Program-made: the position numbers and the translations under genes | Notes under the pieces: generated by a model | Told to the model about the DNA's origin: nothing | Database searches by the model: none | What the model saw: only the letters and a program-made list of their open reading frames with translations | Part shown: piece after piece, positions 8,197-17,358 of the stretch | Numbering within the stretch: position 1 is the stretch's first letter | How the letters are laid out: every line of letters begins with the position of its first letter | DNA from: CAWKEY01 sp963848675 | GTDB taxonomy: Bacteria > Pseudomonadota > Gammaproteobacteria > Methylococcales > Methylomonadaceae | NCBI GenBank assembly: GCA_963848675.1 | Contig: CAWKEY010000053.1 | Coordinates: 1 to 64,000 of the forward strand | Direction: 5' to 3' | Length of the DNA: 64,000 nt

Positions 8197-8877
8197 TCAC
8201 AAAGCAACGCGATGCGAACCCTGCAAGGCGGTCAGCGCATAGACGTGTTCCTGCATCCGGCTCACACCTCTGTCGCGAAAGCGTGGTTCCCGGTCCAGAA
8301 TATCCTCGCTTACCAACAACTCGACGCCGCACCAGCTGCCATATAGCGCCAGCACTTCCGGCGTCTGTACACTGAACGGCGGCCCCGACATTTCGTCCTG
8401 GGGATAGTCGAAGGCAACCAGCAGTGTTTTCGTTCCCGGTTCGAGCAAATACTGCATGTGCGTGGCATAAGCGGCGCGCATGTCTGGTGGCAGTGCAACG
8501 AGTGAGGCGCGGTCGTAAACGGCGCTTATGCTGGCCAGATCGTGGGCGGTCAGGGCGAAGAAATCGCCGCAATAAATACGTAAGCCTTCGGCCTCGCTGA
8601 CGCTGAATTTGCCTTGCTGACTAATCGCCGCCGACAAGCTGTTTTCGTCGAAAAACGCCTGTACCGCCAGTGGGCTGAGTTCCACGCCGATAACTTCATG
8701 GCCCTGGGCGAGCAGCCACAGCATGTCCTTGCTTTTGCCGCACAAGGGTACGAATACCCGGCTACCTGAGGCAATGCGCAATGCCGGCCAATTCTGTTGC
8801 AGGCGTGGGTTGATTTCCTCGCTATGAAAGCCGATCTGGTTGAGTTGCCAGCGTTCGTGCCAGAATTCGTGGTGCAT
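8197..8877 (-). CDS. tpm: Thiopurine S-methyltransferase
   Basis: A 226-residue cytosolic SAM-dependent methyltransferase. The bacterial TPMT family methylates thiol groups and, in several species, selenium and tellurium oxyanions. Family marks are the start HEFWHERWQLNQIGFH, the SAM-binding VFVPLCGKSKDMLWLL and GHEVIGVELSPLAVQAFF, YDRASLVALPPDMRAAYATH, and FSVQTPEVLALYG near residue 170. The length matches E. coli and Pseudomonas Tpm (about 218). The start ATG is the only one giving the conserved N-terminus. It is a single gene with no visible operon partner. Confidence 0.93.
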   Translation of the reverse strand: MHHEFWHERWQLNQIGFHSEEINPRLQQNWPALRIASGSRVFVPLCGKSKDMLWLLAQGHEVIGVELSPLAVQAFFDENSLSAAISQQGKFSVSEAEGLRIYCGDFFALTAHDLASISAVYDRASLVALPPDMRAAYATHMQYLLEPGTKTLLVAFDYPQDEMSGPPFSVQTPEVLALYGSWCGVELLVSEDILDREPRFRDRGVSRMQEHVYALTALQGSHRVAL

Positions 8878-8965
8878 GGCTTGTTCCTGAGGGTATGGTT
8901 GTTAGTTACAATTACTTTGCATGGCATCTAAGCGCACCCAAATGAGAACTCGGTGCCTGGCTGTC

Positions 8966-9160
8966 TTAAGAATCAACCGGATAGACCGCGTTTATACTGA
9001 CCAGGCCCGTTTTAACGCGTTTGTTCATGAGCTGCCTGAATTCTTGCTCCGCTTCTAACCAGTCCTGGATATCGAGGCCTGGCTTTGGAATGCGTTCCAA
9101 TGACTTGAAATAAGCGGCATCGGAGATCCATTTTTTTTGCTGTGACTGGTTTATATTCAT
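8966..9160 (-). CDS. Small DUF2934-like protein
   Basis: A 64-residue protein from ATG at 9160; a TTG 9 bases upstream is an alternative. The middle, AAYFKSLERIPKPGLDIQDW followed by LEAEQEF, resembles DUF2934, whose members carry a short helix followed by a G-x-D-x-x-DW-x-x-AE pattern. Function is unknown for the family. No strong ribosome site is visible. The gene stands alone between the methyltransferase and a disrupted gene. Confidence 0.55.
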   Translation of the reverse strand: MNINQSQQKKWISDAAYFKSLERIPKPGLDIQDWLEAEQEFRQLMNKRVKTGLVSINAVYPVDS

Positions 9161-9580
9161 GATATCCAAACGATGATAGCGTTGCAGTGAATTGTTGTTA
9201 AAAAAAGATCAACAGGTAAACATCAAGCCGTATTTTCAATTATAGCTGACCTCACCGGCCAGTGGTTAAGCCACTAGGCAGTTATCAGCACTGATGGGGG
9301 CATCATGTGTTAATTGGATCGACTGGGCAAAGGCACGCTGGTGTCTGCGGCTCATGCGTTGCGAATACAACTAATGACCGACAATACCAGCTATCAATTT
9401 AGTTTTGAGTTGGGGATTGACAGCCCAACATTTCAGACTGCTACTTGAAGCTTGAGAAGCCAAGCTAAATGTTGGCGCGCAGAATCCCCGTGTTTTTCAT
9501 TTTAGCGTATTTGTCTGCTTGACAAACGGCGCTTTTACAACCTAGGCTCGATTGTCCTCTTCTGAATCCGGAGCGAAAGT
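9161..9580. other. Intergenic region with a promoter for the disrupted gene
   Basis: No gene is recognised. A TTGACA at 9519-9524 with a weak TAGGCT at 9543-9548 (18-base spacer) and a GGAG at 9570-9573 directly before ATG 9581 form a plausible promoter and ribosome site. The rest may be degraded sequence of the broken gene downstream. Confidence 0.4.
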
Positions 9581-9748
9581 ATGAAACTCAAGCTATTTGC
9601 TATCTTAACAGGGGTCGATGTCGCGCAAAACTGGGATAGAACCCAGCGGTTAAATCGAAGCTTGCCTTGTCCATCCGGAGGGCACAGCGATCACGGTTGG
9701 TTTGTCCCCTGTGGTGATCCTAAAAACAATAAAATGCATCATATTCAT

Positions 9749-11191
9749 CAATACCTTCGCCAAAAATCATGCTGCTTTCGCATGAATTCGACCGATTTCT
9801 GCGGCTTTGAAAATCCTATCATCAATATAAAACGCCTCTGCATTTTTGCCGAGCGAATTAATAATCCGACGCGTGTATTTTCGCGCTCTGAAGATGGTTT
9901 TTAAGTCCAGCATGCTGCCCCTGTTTACGCCCTCGATTTTGGCTGACAATAACTGCGAAAAGGTCACCATAAAGAGGGCAAAGTTAGCGGCATTGTTGAC
10001 TTGGGTTGCTTTGACATTCATAAAATCTTCTAGCCCCCAGTATTGTTTGGCGTCACGAAAGTTAAACTCGATTTGAAAACGCAAGGCGTAATAATCAATC
10101 AACGTTTCACTGGCCAAGTTCAGGTCATCACTAAACAACAACACCTTCGCGGTTCGCCCTGTTTTCAGATTGGTTTTTACGATGATCACAACATTCAGCA
10201 ATTCGGGAAAGTTTTTGTGCCAAACCTTCGCCTGGTAGACGCGGGTTCGGATGTTTTTTTCCACAGTTTCTATTTTTAGATGATCAGCCGTCAGCGTTTC
10301 CACGGTTAGTTTTTCGCCATACTTGCGGGGCTTACCCTTGCCCGAATACGCCTCGGCATAAGGGAAATACAGCTTTGAGTCATGGCGCAGCTTACAAATC
10401 AGATGCAGTCCTGCTTGTTTAACCGCTTGTAGGCTGGCATTATTCCCCAAGGCACCATCATACACAAAATAGACGATGCCCACGTCCAGGCCTATCAGGG
10501 TCAAGGCTGAACGGATGCAGCTCTGCAACTGCGTCTGGAAAGGCGACAGTGCCACCTCCTTTCTGTTTTTGTTAAGGCTGCCTTTGGGCCTGCCGACGGC
10601 CTGTCCTTTCGCCTTGACGGCTTTGGGCGCACTTTTTTGAGCGTCCATCAGCACCAGCTGCTCGGTGATTAAAGGATAAGCGGCACGCGTTTCAACGTGT
10701 AGCAATGACAGGTTTAAAAAGCACAGGCCAGGGAGCGCCTTGTTGTAGATGGATGAAAAAAAATTCCCAGCCCATGCGTTTGTTTCCCTGATTTGGTCAC
10801 CATGACCTCGTCACCGATGAGCAACCATGTTCCTTTTGTTTCCAGTGTGTGCGGTTTTACCAGTTGCCAACGCAACAGTGGCCAGTCTATTTTTTCTTTA
10901 AAAAAACGTTGTACCGTCCGATAACTGCCGCCTTTTTCAGTCCAGCGGGATATGCCCAGCATGGTGACTCGCCCGGTCATCGCCAACACGGCTTCAACGA
11001 TCAGGGTTAGCTGCTTGAATGTACGAGGCGCCAGCGTTGGGCTCAGGATACCAAGTGTTGTTATGATTTCGTCCATGATCAGATTGGGTGAGTGATACTG
11101 TGATTTAAGGTTCCTGTATTCTACCTTTTCTGGGCATCTATGTTTTGTCCCATTAGCAAAGAATCATGCTTACCGTTTGGCGAAGGTATTG
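9749..11191 (-). mobile_element. IS4-family insertion sequence, 1443 bp
   Basis: Terminal inverted repeats are CAATACCTTCGCCAAA at 9749-9764 and its exact complement at 11176-11191. A 6-bp target duplication ATTCAT flanks the element (9743-9748 and 11192-11197). The transposase is on the minus strand. A fragment of a close relative, with the same end, lies at 54904-54988. The ends were found directly in the sequence; the family is named from the transposase. Confidence 0.9.
9767..11076 (-). pseudogene. IS4-family transposase, two frames joined by a -1 shift
   Basis: The N-terminal frame (11076 down to 10714) covers TFKQLTLIVEAVLAMTGRVT and LLIGDEVMVTKSGKQTHG, where the Asp of the first catalytic position is seen. 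The C-terminal frame (10705 down to 9767) has the second region around LDVGIVYFVYDGALG and the YYALRFQIEFNFRDAKQYWG block with the conserved Y-(2)-R-(3)-E signature of IS4. The two join if the ribosome slips -1 at eight T on the coding strand (complement of A8 at 10756-10763), giving LGIFFSSIYNKALPGLCFL. Either a one-base deletion inactivated it or the T8 run is a slippery site. IS4 transposases are normally one frame. Confidence 0.8.
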
Positions 11192-11679
11192 ATTCATGCG
11201 CTGTCATTTGCCCAGCGTAATCAACTTGGCGGCATTGTTTATGTATGGGGCGAAAACTCTATCCTCAAGTCTTACAATTTTTCAGCTTTACGCGGCCCAG
11301 CAACGGCGTTTCGTGCCGAAGGTGTCGATGAAGCCTCGTTAAACACCGAATCACCGGGTGGAATGCCGGGAGGACTTCTGATGTTATCCAGCAAGCCATC
11401 GGCCCAATCAGGATTCCCCTATGCCGTAGATTTCGGTTCGGCCATACTCTGGGCGGTATATCCCAAATATGGCGATGTCAACAAGGGCTTTGCCGAAGGC
11501 CAATTGGTTGCCTATGATGCAACGACCATTGCTCCCGGCAATAAACTTAACCGTCTATACCGGACCGGAGACGTAAACCATTGCCGCGCGCCAGATAATC
11601 AGCTCAAGGTATGCAGCCAGCTTAAAATATACGGGTTGAAGTGAGCGTTCACGAGGATGGCCTTCTCGAAGCCAACCAG

Positions 11680-11713
11680 ACCCTCGCCCGGATCATTCCA
11701 GGCGAGGGTTTTT
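11680..11713 (+). terminator. Intrinsic terminator
   Basis: A 9-bp perfect stem, ACCCTCGCC at 11680-11688 and GGCGAGGGT at 11701-11709, is followed by TTTT. It lies 35 bases after the stop of the disrupted gene and would end its transcript. Confidence 0.8.
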
Positions 11714-12064
11714 AGTGGCTTGGGTTTTCGGTTGTCCGATTTTGATACTGGACATGCAGGATTAACTGCGGTTTTTTTGGCCACCGCTTTGATCGGAAAA
11801 TGGAAGGTCTTTACTTTATGACTTTATTATCCGGCTCCGGACAGTACAAATGAAAAATGTTTTTGCGATATTTACTCCGCCATCCGCAGCTGAGCAGACG
11901 ATAGTGAGCCCGGACTCGGCACTATCAAAACAATTTCAATCAGTAGCGAGGAAAGGGCGTATAAATATACATTCGGATTGCTTCAATTCGTTGGTGTTCA
12001 CTGGTATACAGGCATCATTTCCCTTAATTTTCAGAAAAAACCATCAATAATTTGGAGTGAGACC
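11714..12064. other. Intergenic region before the Lys-rich small gene
   Basis: No supported gene; the open frame at 11850-12050 is cysteine- and phenylalanine-rich with no ribosome site. A GGAGTGAG at 12055-12062 is the ribosome site of the next small gene. Confidence 0.35.
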
Positions 12065-12169
12065 ATGAGCAGAGAACAAAAAAGCAATAAAGAAAACAAG
12101 AAAAAACCAGCGCTTAGCCCAAAAGAAAAGAAATCCGCGAAAAAAGCCAAAAAAGAGTTAAACAGTTAA
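12065..12169 (+). CDS. Small lysine-rich protein, 34 residues
   Basis: The product begins MSREQKSNKENKKKPALSPK and continues with more Lys and Ala; about a third of residues are Lys. It begins ATG 3 bases after GGAGTGAG and ends TAA. Short basic proteins of this style, with the pattern K(E/P)xxKPALxxKEK, are found across Proteobacteria without a known function. The strong ribosome site and composition favour a real gene over chance. No operon partner is seen; a group II intron remnant begins about 215 bases downstream. Confidence 0.55.
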   Translation: MSREQKSNKENKKKPALSPKEKKSAKKAKKELNS

Positions 12170-12383
12170 TCAAGCCACCCACCCTCAGCAACAATCGGCC
12201 CCTACAGATCAAAAGCACAAAAAAAACTGTCGTGCCTAAGCCGGCATTAGAACCAATGCCACATCAAAAGCAATCGAACAAAAAACGCTCGGAAAAATCC
12301 GGGTGGGGGTCAGGTTCAAGGCTTCGGTTATCCTAGCCGTGGATAAAAACCGCCACACCGTAGGCCGGGTTAGCTCGGATCGG
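12170..12383. other. Spacer holding the 3' exon of intron Z
   Basis: No gene is seen. This is the sequence that follows intron Z on the minus strand. It contains direct GC-rich words (GGGTTAGCTCGG and similar) but no clear hairpin with a T tract. Confidence 0.35.
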
Positions 12384-12420
12384 GTCGGGGTAACGGGATT
12401 GCGCCCGTCACCTCTCCCAC

Positions 12421-12454
12421 ACCACCGGTAATGCGGTTTTCCGCAACGGCGGTT
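12421..12454 (-). ncRNA. Domain V of group II intron Z
   Basis: Thirty-four bases on the minus strand fold as the catalytic domain V hairpin: AACCGCCGTTGCGG, tetraloop-like AAAA, CCGCATTACCGGTGGT. The AGC/AAC start and the two-base bulge in the 3' strand are typical. It lies just after the RT stop at 12467. Confidence 0.8.
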
Positions 12455-12466
12455 GAATCCAACAGC

Positions 12467-13035
12467 TTATGCTGTCGAGAGTTCCGATGGTACATATAAT
12501 CCATAGTGTCTTAAAGTGGCATTGCTCAGGACGGTATGTAGAACCGGGCTACTCGCTATTCGCCATGCGCCGCGTGAGCTGCTCGCCACTTTTAGATGAC
12601 GTGGTTTTGCCCCCAGTCTGCGCAAAGCGTTAAGCCGCCCTTTCTTGTTATGCCAGCGCTGCCAGAAACATTTACGCATGTGGCGGCGTGTCCAACCAGC
12701 AAGTTGTTCGACATTCCAACGCTTGCTTGCCAGTTTGAAGTAGTTCCACCAGCCGATGTTGTATTCCCGCCATTGCTCAACCAGCTGTTTGCTGGTCAAA
12801 CTTTGCCTTGCATTCCAGAGACTACGAACGTTAGCTTTGTAACCCTGGATAGCTTTTGGGGCAATAGCGATTTCGCCGTCTTCGGTGACCTGAAAACTCA
12901 GAAACTGCCGCTCCCACGGCCGGCCTGTACCACTTTTTCCTTGATTAACGCTAAGTTTTAAATGCTTTGCTATCCATGCTGTCAGACTTTCCAAGACCCT
13001 TTTGGCGCTGCGTTCGCTGCTGACGTAGATGGTTA
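12467..13035 (-). pseudogene. C-terminal half of group II intron RT (intron Z)
   Basis: About 189 residues that begin exactly after the catalytic (F/Y)ADD of a reverse transcriptase: LTIYVSSERSAKRVLESLT, then LSVNQGKSGTGRPWERQFLS, and the maturase domain (RSLWNARQSLTSKQLVEQWR, WWNYFKLASKRWNVEQLAGW). This is the RT clade that normally reads YADDxxIYVxS. The N-terminal half is absent. Its frame continues upstream into intron Y but makes no sense there, so the fragment cannot be expressed unless Y is spliced out. On joining across Y, the 5' exon supplies R-F-A-D-D and then L-T-I-Y-V in frame, though from a different RT. Confidence 0.85.
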
Positions 13036-13074
13036 GTCGAGTCACCCGAGGGAACCGCCCCCTCAGGTGCTCAC

Positions 13075-13109
13075 AGATCCGGACTTGAACGTCTCCGCTC
13101 ATCCGGCTC
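13075..13109 (-). ncRNA. Domain V of group II intron Y
   Basis: Minus-strand AGCCGGATGAGCGGAGAC followed by GTTCAAGTCCGGATCT folds as a domain V hairpin with the AGC triad on the 5' side and a GAGA-type loop. Domain VI (CACCTGAGGG paired with CCCTCGGGTG) follows directly and carries the candidate branch-point A near ACTCGAC. Confidence 0.8.
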
Positions 13110-14429
13110 CTATCGTCCAGCCGTTGCATACAGCACTTTCCAATGAGCAAACAAATTCGGCTGTTTCCGCGCAATGCGATTCAGCCACTGTGCCGCTCGT
13201 CTTTTATGATGCCGTAGGCGTTTGTATTTTCGCGTCGCCCAAATAACCAAGCGTCGCTCAAGACATTTCAGGATCGGATAGAGTGCTGACTTATAATAAC
13301 GACTGAAGTAGTTGATCCACCCTTGAATAATCGGATTGAACATTCGGGCTAAATCTTCCAAGCTCTTGTCGCTACGCTTTGGCCAGCTCCACCCTCTGGA
13401 TGTGCGCCGAATAGCTTTAGCTGCTTTATTGCTGATCGCCGGACTGAAGTTGATAAAGTATTTCCCCCAACGGTTCTTTGAGCGTCTGGGGCGAAACGTA
13501 TAGCCCAGAAAATCAAATACCGTGTTCGGATACTCGCCTTGCCGGTCGTCATCCTGACAGTAGACAATCTTCGTCTTCTCAGGATGAAGTTCCAAACCGA
13601 CGTCCTTCATTCGTACGTTCAGCGCTTGCTTCAGTTGTTCCGCCTGGGCTTCGCTCTTGCAGTGGCACACACTATCATCTGCATAACGTTCGAAGGGAAT
13701 GTCGGGATATTCCCGCTTCATCCATTCGTCGAATGCATAGTGCAAAAAGAGATTCGCCAGCAAAGGACTGGCAACACCACCTTGTGGCGTTCCTTTCTGC
13801 GGCTTTTTACAGATCCCATCCGGCATTTCAATCGGGGCTTTAAGCCACCGTTCAATGTATAGAAGGACCCATTTCTCTTTCGTATGTGCGCGCACTGCCC
13901 GCATCATGAGTTCATGATCGATATTATCGAAGAAACCTTTGATATCGAGATCGAGGACCCAGTCGTTTTTCCAACAGCGCTGTCGCGCCATCCCCACCGC
14001 ATCCAATGCCGATTTACCCGGTCGATAGCCATAGGAATCAGGATGGAAATGTTTTTCCAATTCCGGCTCCAGATGTGTCTTGACTACCATTTGAGCAACT
14101 CGGTCAGCTACTGTGGGGATGCCCAGAGGCCTTATTCCACCGTCACTTTTGGGTATTTCTACCCGTAGCACCGGTTGTGGAAAGTAGCTGCCTGAGGCCA
14201 GACGATTCCACAGCTTGTAGAGATTATCTTGCAAATCCTCTTCAAACTTTTCGAGCGTCTGACCATCCACTCCGGCAGCTCCCTTATTAGCCTTGACCCT
14301 TTTATACGCCTCCCAAACTTGGCGTTTAGTAATACAAAATGGCTTTGCTTGTTTCAATCCAATCCTCCCGTTTCCGGTTGTTTTCTTTAGTTCAAGCTGA
14401 ACAATGCTCCCCCTTTGCTCCAATCCCAT
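13110..14429 (-). CDS. ltrA: Group II intron reverse transcriptase/maturase (intron Y)
   Basis: A complete 439-residue intron-encoded protein that would bind the intron RNA, help it splice and copy it into DNA. RT motifs appear in order: NKGAAGVDGQTLEKF (block 0-1), RPLGIPTVADRVAQ, YGYRPGKSALDAV, VLDLDIKGFFDNIDHELMM, GTPQGGVASPLLANLFLHYA and the catalytic FERYADDSVCHC. The maturase (X) domain follows from about residue 330 (SLEDLARMFNPIIQGWINYF). No HNH endonuclease domain is present, as in many bacterial introns. The start is ATG 14429, 19 bases from the end of intron X copy B, so X lies in this gene's own 5' RNA. Probably active if X splices out first. Confidence 0.9.
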   Translation of the reverse strand: MGLEQRGSIVQLELKKTTGNGRIGLKQAKPFCITKRQVWEAYKRVKANKGAAGVDGQTLEKFEEDLQDNLYKLWNRLASGSYFPQPVLRVEIPKSDGGIRPLGIPTVADRVAQMVVKTHLEPELEKHFHPDSYGYRPGKSALDAVGMARQRCWKNDWVLDLDIKGFFDNIDHELMMRAVRAHTKEKWVLLYIERWLKAPIEMPDGICKKPQKGTPQGGVASPLLANLFLHYAFDEWMKREYPDIPFERYADDSVCHCKSEAQAEQLKQALNVRMKDVGLELHPEKTKIVYCQDDDRQGEYPNTVFDFLGYTFRPRRSKNRWGKYFINFSPAISNKAAKAIRRTSRGWSWPKRSDKSLEDLARMFNPIIQGWINYFSRYYKSALYPILKCLERRLVIWATRKYKRLRHHKRRAAQWLNRIARKQPNLFAHWKVLYATAGR

Positions 14430-14495
14430 TACAGAATCTTCATCACTGTCGGGTCGGAGGAGGCGCGCCGAAACGCTAGCCTCCGTCCGCCGCTC

Positions 14496-14528
14496 AAACT
14501 GGACATGCAGTTTTCCCGCATCCAGCTT
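14496..14528 (-). ncRNA. Domain V of group II intron X copy B
   Basis: Minus-strand AAGCTGGATGCGG, GAAAA loop, CTGCATGTCCAGTTT folds as domain V. It begins directly at the RT stop. The domain VI helix (GGCGGACGGAGGC with GCGCCTCCTCCG) follows and precedes the 3' end. Confidence 0.8.
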
Positions 14529-15851
14529 TCACAAGGCGGCCCTTGGCGGATTTAAAGAAGGTATTAAATGAATTAAGCTTACCAGCCCCAACTCACCGTA
14601 CAAACGGGTGCCAGGTAATTGCATCCAGCCACAATTTCGCCATCGTTTATGACGTTGTGACCAGAGTCGCCTGATAATCCAACGGTCAAGTTGGTTGAAC
14701 AACTTTCTGACGTGGGCTTTCTTGTAGTAGTTGCCCCAGCCGCGGATGACCGGATTAATTTCGTCAATCAGCTCTTGGGTACTCAAAGGTGCTTTTCGTC
14801 GGGTTCGCTTTCTGATTTGTTCTTTAAAGTGGTCAATCGACTTCTGCCGCGGATAGACATACAGCGAACCCTGTCGGATACCGCTTTTGATCTTGTACGC
14901 AGGCAACTTTAGTGGCTGCTTTCCACGCTTGATCTTGTAGCCTAAAAACTCAAACCCATGTCGAACATGGACAATCCGAGTCTTCTCCTTATGCAAAACA
15001 ACGCCCAACTTTTCCAGAACTTTTGACGCAAAGATCAGTACCGCCTGAGCTTGTGCTCTGGTTTGGCACGTCACCAGCCAATCATCAGCAAACCGGGTTA
15101 ATCGATACCCCTTGCGGCGCATCTCTCGGTCAAACGGAGTCAAAAGAATATTGCTGATCAGCGGTGAAATCACTCCACCCTGGGGAACGCCCATAACGGT
15201 AGGATGAATCCTGTTATCCTGTAAATAGCCAACTTTCATCATCGATTCTAAAAGTCTCAATACACGTCCGTCCGCTATCCGCTGATTGAGCATTTCCATG
15301 AGTTTGTCATGGTCAGCCGATCCGAAAAAATCTTTCAAATCTGCATCCACAACCCATTCATTTCCTTGCTCTAGTTCGCTCCAGATCTTTCTCATCGCAT
15401 CTTTTGCTGATCTTCCTCGCCGATATCCAAAACTGGCTTCATCGAATACAGGCTCGAAGATAGGCTCTAGTCGGTTAAGTAGCGCCTGTTGACACACTCT
15501 ATCGTAAATAGTCGGTATGCCAAGCGGACGATACTTGCCCGGCTGTCCACTCTTGGGTATTAAGTGGCGTTTAACGGGTTGCGGTTGGTACGTCTGCTTG
15601 ATCAGTTCATTATGAAGTCTGTCGAGATTCCCTTGCAGGTTTTCCCCAAACTCTTTTATGCTCTGCCCATCAATACCGCCTGCTCCCCGGTTCCGTTTTA
15701 CTTTCTCCCAAGCTAACTCCAAGTTCTTCAGCTTATAAACTTTGTCCACTAATGAGTGAACCTTCTTTTCTCCTGTTGGATTCAGCCAATGCACTAATCT
15801 CCTCGGTTCATCGCCTAGGGGTTTTTCACTTAAGGAACTGTTCCTTGCCAT
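14529..15851 (-). CDS. ltrA: Group II intron reverse transcriptase/maturase (intron X copy B)
   Basis: A complete 440-residue intron protein, of a different clade from that of Y. RT blocks: NRGAGGIDGQSIKEFG, RPLGIPTIYDRVCQQALLNR, FGYRRGRSAKDAMRKIW, VVDADLKDFFGSADHDKLM, GVPQGGVISPLISNILL, and catalytic RFADDWLVTC. The maturase part includes GFEFLGYKIKRGKQPLKLP and ELIDEINPVIRGWGNYYKKA. No HNH domain. The ATG at 15851 follows about 620 bases of intron 5' RNA. The sequence is identical over the shared region to the broken copy A at 16928-19616, so copying was recent. Confidence 0.9.
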   Translation of the reverse strand: MARNSSLSEKPLGDEPRRLVHWLNPTGEKKVHSLVDKVYKLKNLELAWEKVKRNRGAGGIDGQSIKEFGENLQGNLDRLHNELIKQTYQPQPVKRHLIPKSGQPGKYRPLGIPTIYDRVCQQALLNRLEPIFEPVFDEASFGYRRGRSAKDAMRKIWSELEQGNEWVVDADLKDFFGSADHDKLMEMLNQRIADGRVLRLLESMMKVGYLQDNRIHPTVMGVPQGGVISPLISNILLTPFDREMRRKGYRLTRFADDWLVTCQTRAQAQAVLIFASKVLEKLGVVLHKEKTRIVHVRHGFEFLGYKIKRGKQPLKLPAYKIKSGIRQGSLYVYPRQKSIDHFKEQIRKRTRRKAPLSTQELIDEINPVIRGWGNYYKKAHVRKLFNQLDRWIIRRLWSQRHKRWRNCGWMQLPGTRLYGELGLVSLIHLIPSLNPPRAAL

Positions 15852-17358
15852 AAACTTTACTCTTTAGATTACTTGTCTTTGTCCAACCACCTTGCCGACC
15901 GCCTTCCCCAGCACACTCTGCTGCCATTTTCATGGTCACCTTATTTTCATAACGCTTCAGGTACTATTCAGTCGTCCGACTACTCATAGAACATCGTTCA
16001 CCATTTCGTGTTTGCTTATAGGTTCACTTATCTCAGCGCCACCTGAAAATTCTATGAGTTCTCCTGGGGTCACGTATTAATCTTCCACACCGTGCCATCC
16101 GCACACACCTTGGTTCGATGGGTGGATAAGAACGCCTTCGCCTCCATAGTGCAGGCTCGACCTTGCCCCATCTTTGGCCGACCGGTTCATCTATAGAGTC
16201 GCCTCTTCGATTACGGCCCGGTGTTTCTCCTCAAACCCTTCGGATTCCACCTCGCGGTGGACACCCTGTCCTCCGGTTGTCTTTCAACAGTACACCCGAC
16301 TTAGGCTCAACCTTGGCTATGTCCACCGTTTCCAGCTTCGTGCCCGTTTAGGCTTCTCCTTATCTGTATACCCCGGCTAGCAAGGCATTACCCCCGCTTT
16401 TGGATATAGCACTCCTTATCAGAATGCCAGAGGGACTTTAACCCTCCTGATTAATGCGCTGCCCAGCGCACACTACGGGTTGCTCCGCCCCTGTGCTCCG
16501 CATCGGTACTCTGACACTTATGGGGCTTCCACTTGTGTTTCTCCCTTGGCATCGGAGCGACAGGTTCCCACGTTCCACATAAGAGCCTGAATTTAGTTCA
16601 TGCCACCTTCATGCCGGATGCCATCTAGCCAGTAAACAGGTATCCGCTAGACTGTTCCCGAAGTAACGACTACCCCTCGGTTTTGACATCATCCCTACGC
16701 TTTCGACACTTCAGCAGTGGTTCACTTGCGTTCATCTCCTAAATTCCTACCTGACAAAGTCTTGCTCTGCCTTTTCCGTAACGCTCACCACAACAGCTCT
16801 TAACTGTTGCAGCTTACGGTGGTTTGAAACCTCCCCCTGTAGAGCGGTTTCGAGGGGCCCTCCCTCATCTCTTATGCAGCATAGCTGCACGGAGGACTTC
16901 GTCCTCCTGTGCGCCTTCGTGGCACACAATCATCAGCAAACCGGGTTAATCGATACCCCTTGCGGCGCATCTCTCGGTCAAACGGAGTCAAAAGAATATT
17001 GCTGATCAGCGGTGAAATCACTCCACCCTGGGGAACGCCCATAACGGTAGGATGAATCCTGTTATCCTGTAAATAGCCAACTTTCATCATCGATTCTAAA
17101 AGTCTCAATACACGTCCGTCCGCTATCCGCTGATTGAGCATTTCCATGAGTTTGTCATGGTCAGCCGATCCGAAAAAATCTTTCAAATCTGCATCCACAA
17201 CCCATTCATTTCCTTGCTCTAGTTCGCTCCAGATCTTTCTCATCGCATCTTTTGCTGATCTTCCTCGCCGATATCCAAAACTGGCTTCATCGAATACAGG
17301 CTCGAAGATAGGCTCTAGTCGGTTAAGTAGCGCCTGTTGACACACTCTATCGTAAATA

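Larger units (their letters stand above)
9581..11644 (+). pseudogene. Disrupted secreted-type protein gene, split by IS4-family element
   Basis: The gene starts at ATG 9581 with a strong ribosome site. It runs to 9748, is interrupted by an IS, and resumes at 11198. Removing the IS and one copy of the ATTCAT duplication gives a continuous 204-residue frame ending at 11644. The 3' part contains GGIVYVWGENSILKSYNFS, RGPATAFRAEGVDEASLN and FGSAILWAVYPKYGDV, which resemble the blades of a beta-propeller of the quinoprotein type; GQLVAYDATTIAPGNKLNRL fits the same idea. The N-terminus MKLKLFAILTG looks like the start of a signal peptide that breaks off, suggesting an older internal deletion. A terminator follows at 11680. 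Function is not recognised. Confidence 0.6.
14448..16473 (-). mobile_element. Group II intron X, copy B (complete), inside intron Y
   Basis: About 2026 bp. Read on the minus strand it starts GTGTGCGCTGGGCAGCGC at 16473 and ends ...CCGACCCGAC at 14448 after domains V and VI. Comparison with copy A shows identical sequence from the RT FADD codons up to c16473 and divergence 4 bases beyond (shared CACTACG on the plus strand), which fixes the 5' boundary. The 5' exon ends CGTA, as in copy A. It lies in the 5' untranslated RNA of intron Y, so Y can only splice after X leaves (a twintron arrangement). Confidence 0.83.
13036..16927 (-). mobile_element. Group II intron Y, inserted at an RT FADD motif, itself split by intron X copy B
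   Basis: Read on the minus strand, the intron starts GTGTGCCACGAAGGCGCACA at 16927, where the first 7 bases pair with GGCGCAC, and ends at 13036 with ...GTGACTCGAC after domains V and VI. Its own RNA plus RT is about 1.87 kb once X copy B (14448-16473) is removed, a normal size. The 5' exon ends GCTGATGATT, the FADD codons of X copy A; the 3' exon begins TAACCATCTAC of the Z RT. Its RT at 13110-14429 is complete. Class assignment would need a folded structure. Confidence 0.8.

Noticed and set aside
9581..9904. A 107-residue plus-strand frame taken as a complete gene
   Set aside because: Its second half is read from the inserted IS4 element; only 9581-9748 belongs to the host gene.
13478..14168. 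Plus-strand frames over the intron Y RT
   Set aside because: Antisense to a complete RT gene with clear motifs.
15892..16380. Repeated 62- and 68-residue frames inside intron X (also at 19657-20145)
   Set aside because: They lie in the structured 5' RNA of the intron, on the strand opposite to it, and repeat only because the intron repeats.
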